Assembly: GCA_963702765.1 (NCBI GenBank)
Contig: CAVPEB010000063.1
Span: 1-64,000 of the forward strand
Reading direction: 5' to 3'
DNA: 64,000 nt
From: DATMNR01 sp963702765
Lineage (GTDB): Bacteria; Chloroflexota; Ktedonobacteria; Ktedonobacterales; Ktedonobacteraceae
In this document: positions 34,838-42,858 of the stretch, one piece after another
Layout of the letters: every line of letters starts with the position of its first letter
How positions within the stretch are numbered: the first letter of the stretch is position 1
The notes under the pieces: model-generated
Told to the model about the DNA's origin: nothing
The model's input: only the letters and a program-made list of their open reading frames with translations
Database searches by the model: none
Made by a program: the position numbers and the translations under genes

Positions 34838-35695
34838 CTACACCTGGATGGTAAATCCAATCTTGCCAGTTCCACCTTGCCTGCTGGTTTCAGGAATCTG
34901 AACCGCCAGATATGAACCTTCTGCCAGGCGGCCATTCATCGAAAGTGTGCTGAAGTCAAGGCCAAGGTCGAAATCCTGTACCGAGACGTTGCGATTGCGT
35001 TTGGCGATTGTTTTAGCAATACCAAGGCCCAGTTCGGAGAATGGAGCAATCACAGGCTGCGCGGTATTCACCAGTTTCAGACCGGCTTTGAAGACATCGG
35101 ACTCCAGGAAGTCGAGAAAGGCTTCGTCCTGGTCGTTGCTGACATTGATGGTGCGGCAGCGGAATGAAAGCCCCTCGTCACCTACATTCAGGCCAATGAA
35201 GATAGGATAGCCATGAATACCCGCATGTTCACCCTCGCGCACTCGATACGTGGCATTAAAATGTAGATCCTCTTTGCTGTGTGGGAGTTGATTCTGAGCG
35301 AAAAAATGCAGCAAAACGCGGTGCATGCCACCTCCGGGATAGGATGCTACTCGCAGGCGACTGAGTGTGATTTTGATGCGAGCATGCTTGAGACTCGTTT
35401 CGGCAGGAACGGCTCCAAGAGAGTGAATGGGCAGTGGAGTATCGCCAGGAGCAGCGGGAGCCAGGTAACCAAAGGTATGAGCCGTATGTTCCCAGGGTCT
35501 ATCTTGTAAGTGCAGCCAGCTTCTCAAACTAGAGCCCCCGAATGCCTTCGTTTGCGCTTCCTGAGTCATCTCAAGCATATCGGCAACATCATCTTCACCC
35601 ACTTCGCGCAGCTTGACAATGGCCTGTTCGGGCGGCATTTTGCCGATCACAGGGTAGATTATCAAACCAGTCAGTTCTATACATCTGTTATACAT
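34838..35695 (-). CDS. Unrecognised protein upstream of and co-directed with the CHAT gene
   Basis: A 285-residue protein with no clear signal peptide or strong membrane helix. The middle (about 100-180) is rich in alternating strands (HARIKITLSRLRVAS, HFNATYRVREGEHAG, PIFIGLNVGDEGLSF), suggesting a beta-sandwich. A helical NTAQPVIAPFSELGLGIAK-type stretch follows, and it ends in Gly-rich strands (SRQGGTGKIGFTI). Ile-Gly-Leu-Asn and C2-like patterns are reminiscent of membrane- or ligand-binding beta domains, but I cannot assign a family. Its promoter (35726-35754) can drive both genes. I infer that it is a substrate, effector or sensor for the CHAT protease. Confidence 0.8.
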   Translation of the reverse strand: MYNRCIELTGLIIYPVIGKMPPEQAIVKLREVGEDDVADMLEMTQEAQTKAFGGSSLRSWLHLQDRPWEHTAHTFGYLAPAAPGDTPLPIHSLGAVPAETSLKHARIKITLSRLRVASYPGGGMHRVLLHFFAQNQLPHSKEDLHFNATYRVREGEHAGIHGYPIFIGLNVGDEGLSFRCRTINVSNDQDEAFLDFLESDVFKAGLKLVNTAQPVIAPFSELGLGIAKTIAKRNRNVSVQDFDLGLDFSTLSMNGRLAEGSYLAVQIPETSRQGGTGKIGFTIQV

Positions 35696-35725
35696 CCTTG
35701 CTTGATCTCTTCTTTATCACCTGAA

Positions 35726-35754
35726 AATCTAACATGGCAACGACTTAATGTCAA
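35726..35754 (-). promoter_or_regulatory. Promoter of the CHAT two-gene unit
   Basis: On the minus strand TTGACA (35749-35754), a 17-base spacer and TAGATT (35726-35731) lie 31 bases upstream of the ATG at 35695. No other promoter-like match of this quality is seen before the CHAT gene. Confidence 0.6.
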
Positions 35755-35806
35755 CCATTGCTCTCAATATCTTCTCAATCGCTTGTAGACAATCAAGCTA
35801 TATGCA

Positions 35807-35919
35807 TAACTATTTCGCTTTCGCCGCCTTCGGCGGGGTGGTGAAGAGTAGGCGGGGACACCCCGCGCCCCGCCAAGGGGCACTTGCAGCCTCCTTGGAA
35901 CCCCTTGCGAAAATAGTTA
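35807..35919. repeat. Three-hairpin repeat A, copy 1
   Basis: A closing inverted repeat (TAACTATTTCGC / GCGAAAATAGTTA, one bulge) encloses CCGCC-TTC-GGCGG, then GGCGGGGACACCCCGCGCCC and an AAGGGG...CCTTGG segment. The same order of hairpins occurs at 40244-40344 and 42584-42706. It lies in the spacer between the CHAT unit and tilS, which contains no gene. Confidence 0.85.
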
Positions 35920-36093
35920 CTTAACGCTACATCATTCACAAACGCGACAACTGCAACATCTGCGACAAAAGACGATGTATCTCTTTGGGTGTTAAAAGGA
36001 TGAGTCTTTTATGTGGATACATCGTGAGTCTGTCAACGTACAAGATATAATACACTGTACTTATTCATACAAAACTAACCTCATACTGGCATT

Positions 36094-37595
36094 ATGACAC
36101 TAGAAACCATCGTTACAACTTATATCGACAAACACCAAGCTTCTCCCTTCTAGCGGCGAGATCATTGTCGCCGTATCAGGTGGGGCTGATTCGTTATGCC
36201 TGTTGCATCTGCTAAACCAACTTTGTGGGACGGGCAAACGCTATCCAGAAGTGCGATTGCATGCTGCACATCTCAATCATAAGTTGCGAGGGGAGGCGAG
36301 TGACCGAGATGCTGCTGCTGTTGCTAGCATCGTTAAATCCTGGGGGTTGCCATGCACTTCGGGTGAAGTCGATGTGGCAGAGCTGGCACGAGTAGAACGG
36401 CGCTCGTTAGAGGATGCGGCACGAAGCGCGCGCTACCGATTTTTGCGTGAAGTGGCGCAGGGAAAGCCAATTGCTGTTGCACACCACGCGGATGACCAGG
36501 TTGAGACGCTGCTGCTGCATTTCTTGCGCGGCAGCGGATTACCAGGTATGGTTGGCATGTTGCCATATCAACAAGACATTATTCGACCGCTTTTAGAAGT
36601 GCTGCATGCATCAGACTGTGGCGTATTGCCAGGAACATGGGATAGAGCCGTTAGAGGATCTGAGCAATAGCGATCCAAGGTTTTTACGGAATCGCATTCG
36701 GCATGAACTTGTGCCATTGTTGGAGTCTCTCAATCCAGGTTTCGATAGCACATTATTACGCAACGCGGGTGTGATTGGGGTGGATGTTGAATGGTTAGAG
36801 GCGCAGATAGATACTTGCTGGTCTACAGTGGTTAGCTCCGAGCAAGAGGATAGAATCACATTGCGCAGGGAAGCGCTTTCATCATTACCGTTAAGTTTAC
36901 AACGACACCTGTTACGACGTGTTACAGCCCAATTATGTGGAGGGCAATCACCTCTGGAAATTCGCCACTATATGCTGATTGAACAACTTATGGGACATAA
37001 AGATAGGCAGGAGCGGACGCTAGATCTTCCTCACGAATTACGCATGATGTGTGGATTTCATGAGATTGCCTTTGAACGTCTACTTGTACATACTTCTACT
37101 CGTGATATAGCTATGTTGGAATCACAGAACGAAGAAGTAGCCACTCTATTAGCCATTCCAGGACGTATCAAGGTTCAAGGAACTACCTGGATAGCTACAG
37201 CAGAACCAGCACCTGCCAGGTTAATGGCAGAGGTTAGAGATGCCTTACGACTGGAAGATTGGTCAGAAGTGTGGAGATTACTCCCTGCTACACAACAGGT
37301 GGTCTATGTAGATGCTGATGTAGCTGGCTCATTTCTAGAGGTACGCACGAGGAAAAAGGGCGATCGTATGCGACCTTTAGGTATGCAACACGAGAAGAAA
37401 ATGCAGGATATTTTTGTAGATCAGCATGTTGCGCGTTCTGATCGAGGGACAACCCCGATATTTTATTCGACGTCCCATTGTATCTGGCTAGCAGGTGTTT
37501 GTCTCGACGATAGAGCTCGACTTACAAGTAAGACACAGCAGATAGTGCGTTTAGCTATTATAAAGGAGACGATGCGATGGCATCAGTTGGAGTGA
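36094..37595 (+). CDS. tilS: tRNA(Ile)-lysidine synthase, frameshifted twice as sequenced
   Basis: Three frames form one TilS of about 500 residues. ATG at 36094 gives METIVTTYIDKH-like residues; the second frame has IIVAVSGGADSLCLLHLL (PP-loop), HLNHKLRGEASDRD and HHADDQVETLLLHFLRGSGLPGM; the third (from about 36606) has YCQEHGIEPLEDLSN, RNRIRHELVPLLES and the C-terminal domain with DRMRPLGM. TilS converts C34 of tRNA-Ile(CAU) to lysidine and is normally essential. Single extra bases near 36133-36141 and 36610-36620 explain the breaks, so sequencing error is likely. Its stop overlaps the gpsA start. Confidence 0.88.
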
Positions 37596-38587
37596 TTGGC
37601 AGCGGCGCCTGGGGTACTACCCTGGCGCTCCTGCTTGCTAAGAGCAATATTGAGACTCTCTTATGGGAATATAAGCCCGAACGAGCTGTTGAAATGCAGC
37701 AACTTCGCGAAAATACACTGTTTTTACCCGGCTTTCGCTTTCCTGACATGCTGACAGTGACCTCCGATATTCAGGAAGCTGTCGAAGGTAAGGATATGCT
37801 CATACTTGTTACGCCATCACAGCGCATGCGTGAGAACGTGCGTTTGCTCTCTCCCTATGTTGACAACGACACCATCTTTGTAAATGCCAGCAAGGGTATA
37901 GAGATCAGCAGCCTTAAACGGATGACCGAAATCATTCGTGAAGAACTACCGAATGCGGGTAATCGCGTTGCCGCACTAAGCGGGCCAAACATGTCGCGTG
38001 AAATAGCGGAGGGAAAGCCAACTGCAGCCGTTGTAGCGGCTTATGATCAGGAAGTAGCAGTACAAGCTCGCATTCTGCTGACTACCTCCAACTATCGTGT
38101 CTACACTGCGAATGATGTCGTGGGTGTTGAACTTGGCGGAGCGCTTAAGAATATTATTGCAATTTGCACAGGTATCAATGATGGCATGAATATGGGGGAT
38201 AACGCCAAAGCTGCATTTATTACACGTGGACTGGCAGAGCTCTCGCGCCTGGGACTCGCTGCAGGAGCGCATCCCTTGACGTTTGCCGGACTCGCGGGGA
38301 TTGGAGATTTGATTGCTACCTGCGCGAGTCCTTTGAGCCGTAACCATCAACTTGGCCAGCGCATCGGAGCCGGAGAAACGCTGGAGCAAATCATGTCTTC
38401 AACACATACTGTTGCCGAGGGCGTTTACACTACAAAGGCTGCCTTAAAATTGGCGGAACGGTATCAGGTTGAATTGCCCATAACGTATCAACTGAGCCAG
38501 GTACTCTTTGAAGGACATGATCCTTATGAGGCGATCATTGAGTTGATGGCACGTGATCCTAAACATGAGTGGGAAGGAATAATGTAG
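37577..38587 (+). CDS. gpsA: Glycerol-3-phosphate dehydrogenase [NAD(P)+]
   Basis: A 336-residue GpsA. The NAD motif is VIGSGAWGTTLALLLA, followed by LVTPSQRMRE, the substrate region ALSGPNMSREIAEGKPTA, the catalytic lysine in ELGGALKNIIAI and AGIGDLIATC. It makes sn-glycerol 3-phosphate for phospholipids. AAGGAG is 8 bases before the ATG, and the gene overlaps the tilS end by 19 bases, so the two are co-transcribed. Confidence 0.96.
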   Translation: MASVGVIGSGAWGTTLALLLAKSNIETLLWEYKPERAVEMQQLRENTLFLPGFRFPDMLTVTSDIQEAVEGKDMLILVTPSQRMRENVRLLSPYVDNDTIFVNASKGIEISSLKRMTEIIREELPNAGNRVAALSGPNMSREIAEGKPTAAVVAAYDQEVAVQARILLTTSNYRVYTANDVVGVELGGALKNIIAICTGINDGMNMGDNAKAAFITRGLAELSRLGLAAGAHPLTFAGLAGIGDLIATCASPLSRNHQLGQRIGAGETLEQIMSSTHTVAEGVYTTKAALKLAERYQVELPITYQLSQVLFEGHDPYEAIIELMARDPKHEWEGIM

Positions 38588-38604
38588 CGTTTGAATTGGT
38601 GAGA

Positions 38605-38685
38605 GGGTGGAGAACAACAGGGTGGGGAACAACAGGATGGGGAGCAACAGGATGGGGAACGACAGGATGGGGGCAAGCCCCATCC
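38605..38685. repeat. 15-base tandem repeat (about 4.6 units) ending in a hairpin
   Basis: Units GGGTGGAGAACAACA, GGGTGGGGAACAACA, GGATGGGGAGCAACA and GGATGGGGAACGACA run head to tail from 38605 to 38664. The last partial unit forms GGATGGGG-GCAAG-CCCCATCC (38665-38685), which could act as a terminator between the convergent gpsA and MazG genes. Confidence 0.8.
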
Positions 38686-38691
38686 CTACAT

Positions 38692-40203
38692 TTAGCCCTT
38701 AACTCGGTTCCACAAATGAAGCCATTCGTCGAGGCTGTATGATGAGAATGTTCTGCCTTCCTGGCGGGTGATGTGTTCCATTGCCTGGAAACGCTGCCGA
38801 AATTTGCGGTTGGCGTAGCGCAAGGCCTCTTCGGCATCAATGTCTAGTTCGCGTGCAATCCGTGCGACCATGAAGAGTACGTCGCCCATCTCTTCGCGCC
38901 TGTGTTCTGGCGTTGTTGCTTCCTGCAGTTCCTGTAGCTCTTCAGTCAATTTAGCCAGCACCTGTTGCAAATTGTCATAATCGAATCCGACTTTGGCTGC
39001 ACGTTTCTGGTATTTTTGAGCAACGATCAGGGCAGGTGAGGCGAGAGGCACACCGTCCAAAATGCTTTCCGACTCAACATCTTTGCCTGCAGCGATGCGT
39101 TCCTGGCGCTTGATCTCCTCCCAATTATGCACGACTTGCCCGGCATTTTCTACTTCGGTCTGGCCAAAGACGTGGGGATGGCGGCGAATCAGCTTGGCGC
39201 TGACATGCTCGAATACATCTCCAATGTTAAAATCGCCATCCTGACGCGCGATTTCAGCATGCAGGTAGACCTGGAGTAAGAGATCACCGAGTTCCTCGGC
39301 CAGTTTCTCCATATCGTTCTCCTCCAATGCCTCAACCACTTCATAGGTTTCTTCGATAACATAGCGTGTCAATGACTGGTGCGTTTGCTCTCGATCCCAT
39401 GGGCATCCATCGGGATCACGCCGCAGGCGCATTGTAATGTAACGTAATGTTTCGGGTACTCGTAGCGCGTCCAATGCTGTGAGAGGCGGAACGTACAGCG
39501 TGTTGAACTGATTAGCAAGATTAGTATGGTCTATTTCAAAGAGTGGCATCTCTACAACTGTTTCGCTGCCAGTGCGATCAATAGAACTGACCAGCTTTAC
39601 AGGCCACACATCAGGATAACATTCTCCCAGGGCAAGTTTTACGTCGCTTGCCAGTGTGCGATGGTAGATATGAACCACTAACAATGGAACTGTGGGTATA
39701 ACTTTCCCTGCAACCTCGTCAGAACTAAGTGCGGCAAGGTCTGTTGCATCGATGATCTGCACGCCGGAGGTGAAAGGGTCAAGTTCTAGAACTGCACACA
39801 CTGGCTCCAAAAAGGAAAGGCCTGCAACAATTCTGGTACGTATGTTGCGCTCGCGAGCCTGTTGCAAGATGAGCTGCACAGAAGCCTCGCCAATCAGCGG
39901 GTGACCTGGAACGGCATAAATGACTGTTTGATGTTGTTCCACCTGGCTGAAAATCTCCTGTGCTATACGCTGGTAGAGTGTATCCCAATTTGATGCTTCA
40001 TCATAGAATGAGTCGAAGGATGTTATGTGAAGGTCGGGTATTTCGTGATTGAGCGGTTCTATGATCGGGTGAATGAGTGTACGAAAAAAAACTGTTCTTT
40101 CGTCTTTTGCTGCTTGCTCTAATATTGCTCGAGCCTGTATTGTAAGGTCTTCCCAGTGGCCTGGTCCAAGACCAAGAATGGCGATTGCTGTAGATGTCGT
40201 CAT
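38692..40203 (-). CDS. mazG: Nucleoside triphosphate pyrophosphohydrolase MazG with N-terminal methylase-like domain
   Basis: A 503-residue fusion like YabN. Residues 1-230 resemble a tetrapyrrole methylase (AILGLGPGHWEDLT, VYAVPGHPLIGEASVQL-type segment, TRIVAGLSFLEPV). Residues 255-500 are MazG with two helical halves: DGCPWDREQTHQSL, EETYEVVEALE-x-EELGDLLLQVYLHAE and a second REEMGDVLFMVARI. MazG hydrolyses NTPs/dNTPs to monophosphates and limits mutagenic or stress nucleotides. The metal-binding EExxE and ExxD motifs are intact in the first half. The role of the N-terminal domain is not established. Confidence 0.93.
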   Translation of the reverse strand: MTTSTAIAILGLGPGHWEDLTIQARAILEQAAKDERTVFFRTLIHPIIEPLNHEIPDLHITSFDSFYDEASNWDTLYQRIAQEIFSQVEQHQTVIYAVPGHPLIGEASVQLILQQARERNIRTRIVAGLSFLEPVCAVLELDPFTSGVQIIDATDLAALSSDEVAGKVIPTVPLLVVHIYHRTLASDVKLALGECYPDVWPVKLVSSIDRTGSETVVEMPLFEIDHTNLANQFNTLYVPPLTALDALRVPETLRYITMRLRRDPDGCPWDREQTHQSLTRYVIEETYEVVEALEENDMEKLAEELGDLLLQVYLHAEIARQDGDFNIGDVFEHVSAKLIRRHPHVFGQTEVENAGQVVHNWEEIKRQERIAAGKDVESESILDGVPLASPALIVAQKYQKRAAKVGFDYDNLQQVLAKLTEELQELQEATTPEHRREEMGDVLFMVARIARELDIDAEEALRYANRKFRQRFQAMEHITRQEGRTFSSYSLDEWLHLWNRVKG

Positions 40204-40243
40204 ACCTCGTCCTCTCTATATCATGTCTGTCTCTATAGATACA

Positions 40244-40344
40244 AGCATTCTTTCTCTTGCCGCCTCCGGCGGCCGATGGGAAGATTGGCGGGGACACCCC
40301 GCACCCCGCCAAGGGGCCAGCAAGGCCCCTTGGAACCCCATGCT
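40244..40344. repeat. Three-hairpin repeat A, copy 2
   Basis: Flanking AGCAT/ATGCT pair around CCGCCTCCGGCGG, then GGCGGGGACACCCCGCACCC and AAGGGGCC-AGCAA-GGCCCCTT. It starts 40 bases upstream of the MazG start codon, in the divergent spacer, so it may sit in that gene's 5' region. Confidence 0.85.
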
Positions 40345-40445
40345 AAATAGCTAAGCCTGTATTCAGTAGTGTAGCTACAAGAGTTGTGTGTGTCAAACAT
40401 GTCGAAATGAGAATCATATATTATAATAAAAGTAGAGTTATGGCA

Positions 40446-40474
40446 TTGTCGATTGGGTAACAACGTGATATGCT
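40446..40474 (+). promoter_or_regulatory. Probable promoter of the membrane protein gene at 40529
   Basis: TTGTCG (40446-40451), a 17-base spacer and TATGCT (40469-40474) lie 54 bases upstream of the start codon. Confidence 0.5.
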
Positions 40475-40528
40475 TTGGGTAATATATTTATCGCTCGTCA
40501 ACGTTCGAGCAAGGAGGTTGTTTCACTT

Positions 40529-41059
40529 ATGGCATCTTCTCAAAAGGTATCATCACCCTGCCCCGTATGCCAGCAAACAGATCAAGTAATGCCGCTGCAA
40601 GTGGCTTATGAAACAGGTGCCGAACAACGATTCTCTCCCCCGCCAATGCCTGTATCAAAAGTTGGAATGATGAAATCCATAGTTGTGGGCCTCGCAATTG
40701 TTTTTGTGGGCTCATTTATCATTCTGACATTCGCCACCGTAGGTGGGTATGGAAGTTGGCCCCAGCCATTACAAATTGTGCTGGCTGCGCTTGTCATCGC
40801 TGGCATTGTTACAGCCCTGGTACTGTCTTTTCTTGCTTTCCAGCGTGTTGTAAAAGGTGATAACCAGACGCTGCAATATTTACCGGCCTGGGACGAGGCT
40901 ATGGAAAGCTGGCGTTCTCTTTATTACTGCAGGCGGGACGATGTGGTGTTTAATCCACAAACCAATAAGGCGATCTCGGATGCAGAGGTGAAATCGATGC
41001 TGACGGTAAACACATCAGTGCCTGCACAATCAACGCAGCAGGCGGCAGCATCACATTAG
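40529..41059 (+). CDS. Two-helix membrane protein with N-terminal CxxC (unrecognised)
   Basis: A 176-residue protein from the ATG at 40529 (AAGGAGG lies 11 bases upstream; a TTG 54 bases earlier is in frame but lacks a site). It has SPCPVCQQTD near the N-terminus, membrane helices at about 50-73 and 83-107, and a soluble tail with YYCRRDDVVFNPQTNKA, which looks like the 'C-x-D-x-V-F-x-P' motif of small zinc-ribbon membrane proteins. No function is known to me. Confidence 0.7.
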   Translation: MASSQKVSSPCPVCQQTDQVMPLQVAYETGAEQRFSPPPMPVSKVGMMKSIVVGLAIVFVGSFIILTFATVGGYGSWPQPLQIVLAALVIAGIVTALVLSFLAFQRVVKGDNQTLQYLPAWDEAMESWRSLYYCRRDDVVFNPQTNKAISDAEVKSMLTVNTSVPAQSTQQAAASH

Positions 41060-41136
41060 GAAATGGCGCAGTGTGCCGATAATGCATATTTACACATTAA
41101 CAATAACATGGGGACATCGTGACATGAGTCGAGAAG

Positions 41137-41177
41137 GCCGATGAATCGGCGGTGGGCGCGATAAATCGGCCCCTACG
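41137..41177. repeat. Short palindromic repeat (GCCGAT-AATCGGC type)
   Basis: GCCGATGAATCGGC (41137-41150) is followed by GCGATAAATCGGCCCC. A relative, GGCCGATAAATCGGCC, is at 48384-48399. Both are intergenic, near convergent or 3' gene ends. Confidence 0.55.
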
Positions 41178-41204
41178 GATGGTCGGATTCCTGAAAGTTA
41201 ATGT

Positions 41205-41266
41205 AAAGACAAGCAAAAAGCCGTCGCGAACAGTGGACTGTTCGCGACGGCTTTTTGCTTGTCTTT
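41205..41266. terminator. Terminator with perfect 29-base stem downstream of rpmA
   Basis: Positions 41205-41233 and 41238-41266 are exact inverted repeats around TGGA. The core GCCGTCGCGAACAG is preceded and followed by A and T tracts, so it can work in both directions: for rplU-rpmA leftward and for the membrane protein gene rightward. Confidence 0.9.
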
Positions 41267-41274
41267 GAATAGGG

Positions 41275-41595
41275 CTAGGCCTGGACTTGAGTGGCGCCTG
41301 CGGGCTGCTTTCCGTTAGGAGGCAGCGAAGGACGATCGGCAAATTCGGTGTAGATGTTGACACAACGGTGTTCGCGTGATTGGTGTCCAAACTTTACATA
41401 GCCATCGATCAGGGCGAACAGTGTATGGTCACGACCTACGCCAACATTATCTCCGGGTTTGATTTTCGTTCCACGCTGGCGGACAATGATGCTGCCAGCA
41501 GTAACAAGCTGACCATCAAAACGTTTCACGCCTAACATTTTTGGCTTGCTATCCCGACCATTGCGGGAGCTACCCATACCTTTCTTATGTGCCAT
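41275..41595 (-). CDS. rpmA: 50S ribosomal protein L27
   Basis: A 106-residue L27 starting MAHKKGMGSSRNGRDSKPKM, then GVKRFDGQLVTAGSIIVRQRG and KPGDNVGVGRDHTLFA. It lacks the Firmicute-type N-terminal extension that needs cleavage. The last 20 residues (RPSLPPNGKQPAGATQ) extend beyond the usual length. It follows rplU by 3 bases in the normal L21-L27 order. Confidence 0.97.
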   Translation of the reverse strand: MAHKKGMGSSRNGRDSKPKMLGVKRFDGQLVTAGSIIVRQRGTKIKPGDNVGVGRDHTLFALIDGYVKFGHQSREHRCVNIYTEFADRPSLPPNGKQPAGATQVQA

Positions 41596-41598
41596 GGT

Positions 41599-42132
41599 TT
41601 ATTCCTCTGCCTCGCTTTCAGACTCCTCGGTTTTCCTCGTACGGCGACGGCGAGAAGGCTTTTTCTCTTCATCAGCGGATTCCGCAGTCTCGCTAACTTC
41701 ACCTGTAGCTGCTTCGACCTCTGTACTCTCAGCAGGAGTTTCGGCCTCAGCTATGGCTGGTAGCGCCTCTTCCTCTTCTTCCCTGGACCTGGGAGCCTCG
41801 CCTGTGATCAAGCTCTTACCACCAGCAACGATATCGTCGATCGAAAGAATAGTGAGTTCCTGACGATGTCCCCGGCGATGACGAATACGCTTTTTAGGTT
41901 TGTACCTGAAAACAATCAACTTTTCACCGCGACCTTGCTTTGTGGCAGTTGCCAGCACTGTAGCATTATCCACAAAGGGTGTGCCTATCATAGTGTTGTT
42001 GGCATCTGAGATCAGCAATACTTCATCAAAATGAACTTGCTCACCGATTTCAACCGGTAGCCGGTTGACCTCAAGCGTCTGGCCGACGGAAACCTTGTAT
42101 TGTCTTCCACCACTTTTAATTACTGCAAACAT
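41599..42132 (-). CDS. rplU: 50S ribosomal protein L21 with acidic C-terminal tail
   Basis: The ATG at 42132 gives MFAVIKSGGRQYKVSVGQTL, the canonical L21 start, with AAGGAG upstream. Residues 1-103 are L21 (ending RHRRGHRQELTIL-type region). Residues 104-177 are an extra Glu/Ala/Thr-rich tail with a basic RRRRTRK patch near the end. Such tails occur on some L21 proteins of Chloroflexota and Actinobacteria relatives; the function is unknown. Confidence 0.95.
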   Translation of the reverse strand: MFAVIKSGGRQYKVSVGQTLEVNRLPVEIGEQVHFDEVLLISDANNTMIGTPFVDNATVLATATKQGRGEKLIVFRYKPKKRIRHRRGHRQELTILSIDDIVAGGKSLITGEAPRSREEEEEALPAIAEAETPAESTEVEAATGEVSETAESADEEKKPSRRRRTRKTEESESEAEE

Positions 42133-42419
42133 GACTTTTGTCATTCTCCTTTCCCATCCCCGCGCTGAGTCAGACTCGAATGGATACGTGGAAGGCATGG
42201 GTGGAGAGCCTTTCGCACTGTTCCGTTTTCCAGAAATAACTCATTCTTGTTTCTTTAGCAAACGTAGAAGAGAAGTTTATGCCTGGCAAGAGCAATTAAA
42301 TGCTCATGATAAGAGTCTCATTTTTCGATTTTGCGGAGCGGATTCCCTTTATATTGTTAGAGGGAATGTGACCACTTGAGCATTTGGTATAGCTCTCATG
42401 GGCATACTGTAGCAGGGTT

Positions 42420-42448
42420 ATGATAGCAATGTTTAGAGTGGTTGTCAA
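42420..42448 (-). promoter_or_regulatory. Promoter of rplU-rpmA
   Basis: On the minus strand TTGACA (42443-42448), a 17-base spacer and TATCAT (42420-42425) predict a transcript with a leader of about 280 bases before the rplU start. No known ribosomal-protein leader is recognised in it. Confidence 0.6.
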
Positions 42449-42458
42449 GGGGAATAAT

Positions 42459-42521
42459 GCCTGACATCCACGCATAACTGCGTTCGCCCCCTGCATTCCC
42501 AGTTATGCGTGGATGTCAGGC
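42459..42521. repeat. 22-base perfect inverted repeat with 19-base loop
   Basis: Arms 42459-42480 and 42500-42521 match exactly. The element lies upstream of the rplU promoter and far from any gene 3' end, so it is not an obvious terminator. It could terminate antisense transcription, encode a small hairpin RNA or be a dead mobile repeat. Confidence 0.7.
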
Positions 42522-42583
42522 AAGAGCTTGTGTTTAATACTACCCATTTTTCTAGTTATCTGCATCTCAGATGAAACAATCCA

Positions 42584-42706
42584 GGTAATAATTCAGCTCC
42601 TTTTTTCTTGCGCCGCCTTCGGCGGCTAACTGGGGATAGGCGGGGACACCCCGCACCCCGCCAAGGGGCCAGCAAGGCCCCTTGGAACCCCTGCTGAATT
42701 GTTACC
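42584..42706. repeat. Three-hairpin repeat A, copy 3
   Basis: A 14-base closing stem (42584-42597 with 42693-42706, one G-T pair) encloses CGCCGCCTTCGGCGG, GGCGGGGACACCCCGCACCC and AAGGGGCC-AGCAA-GGCCCCTT. The closing-stem sequence differs from those of copies 1 and 2 while pairing is kept. The 42133-42858 spacer holds no gene. Confidence 0.88.
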
Positions 42707-42858
42707 AATTAAGGGAGGGAAACTATGTACAAGGCAATTGTAAAGCCCTGCAAATACTATGCAAACTATGGACAGGTCTTACATGCTCTGTTATAGTTGC
42801 AGCATAAAGCAGGAGTTTGAATGAAAAAACAAAATTTATATGGGTCTGGGGGGAGTAA

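Noticed and set aside
42065..42379. Rightward frame over the rplU leader
   Set aside because: It overlaps the rplU start antisense and has no protein-like features.
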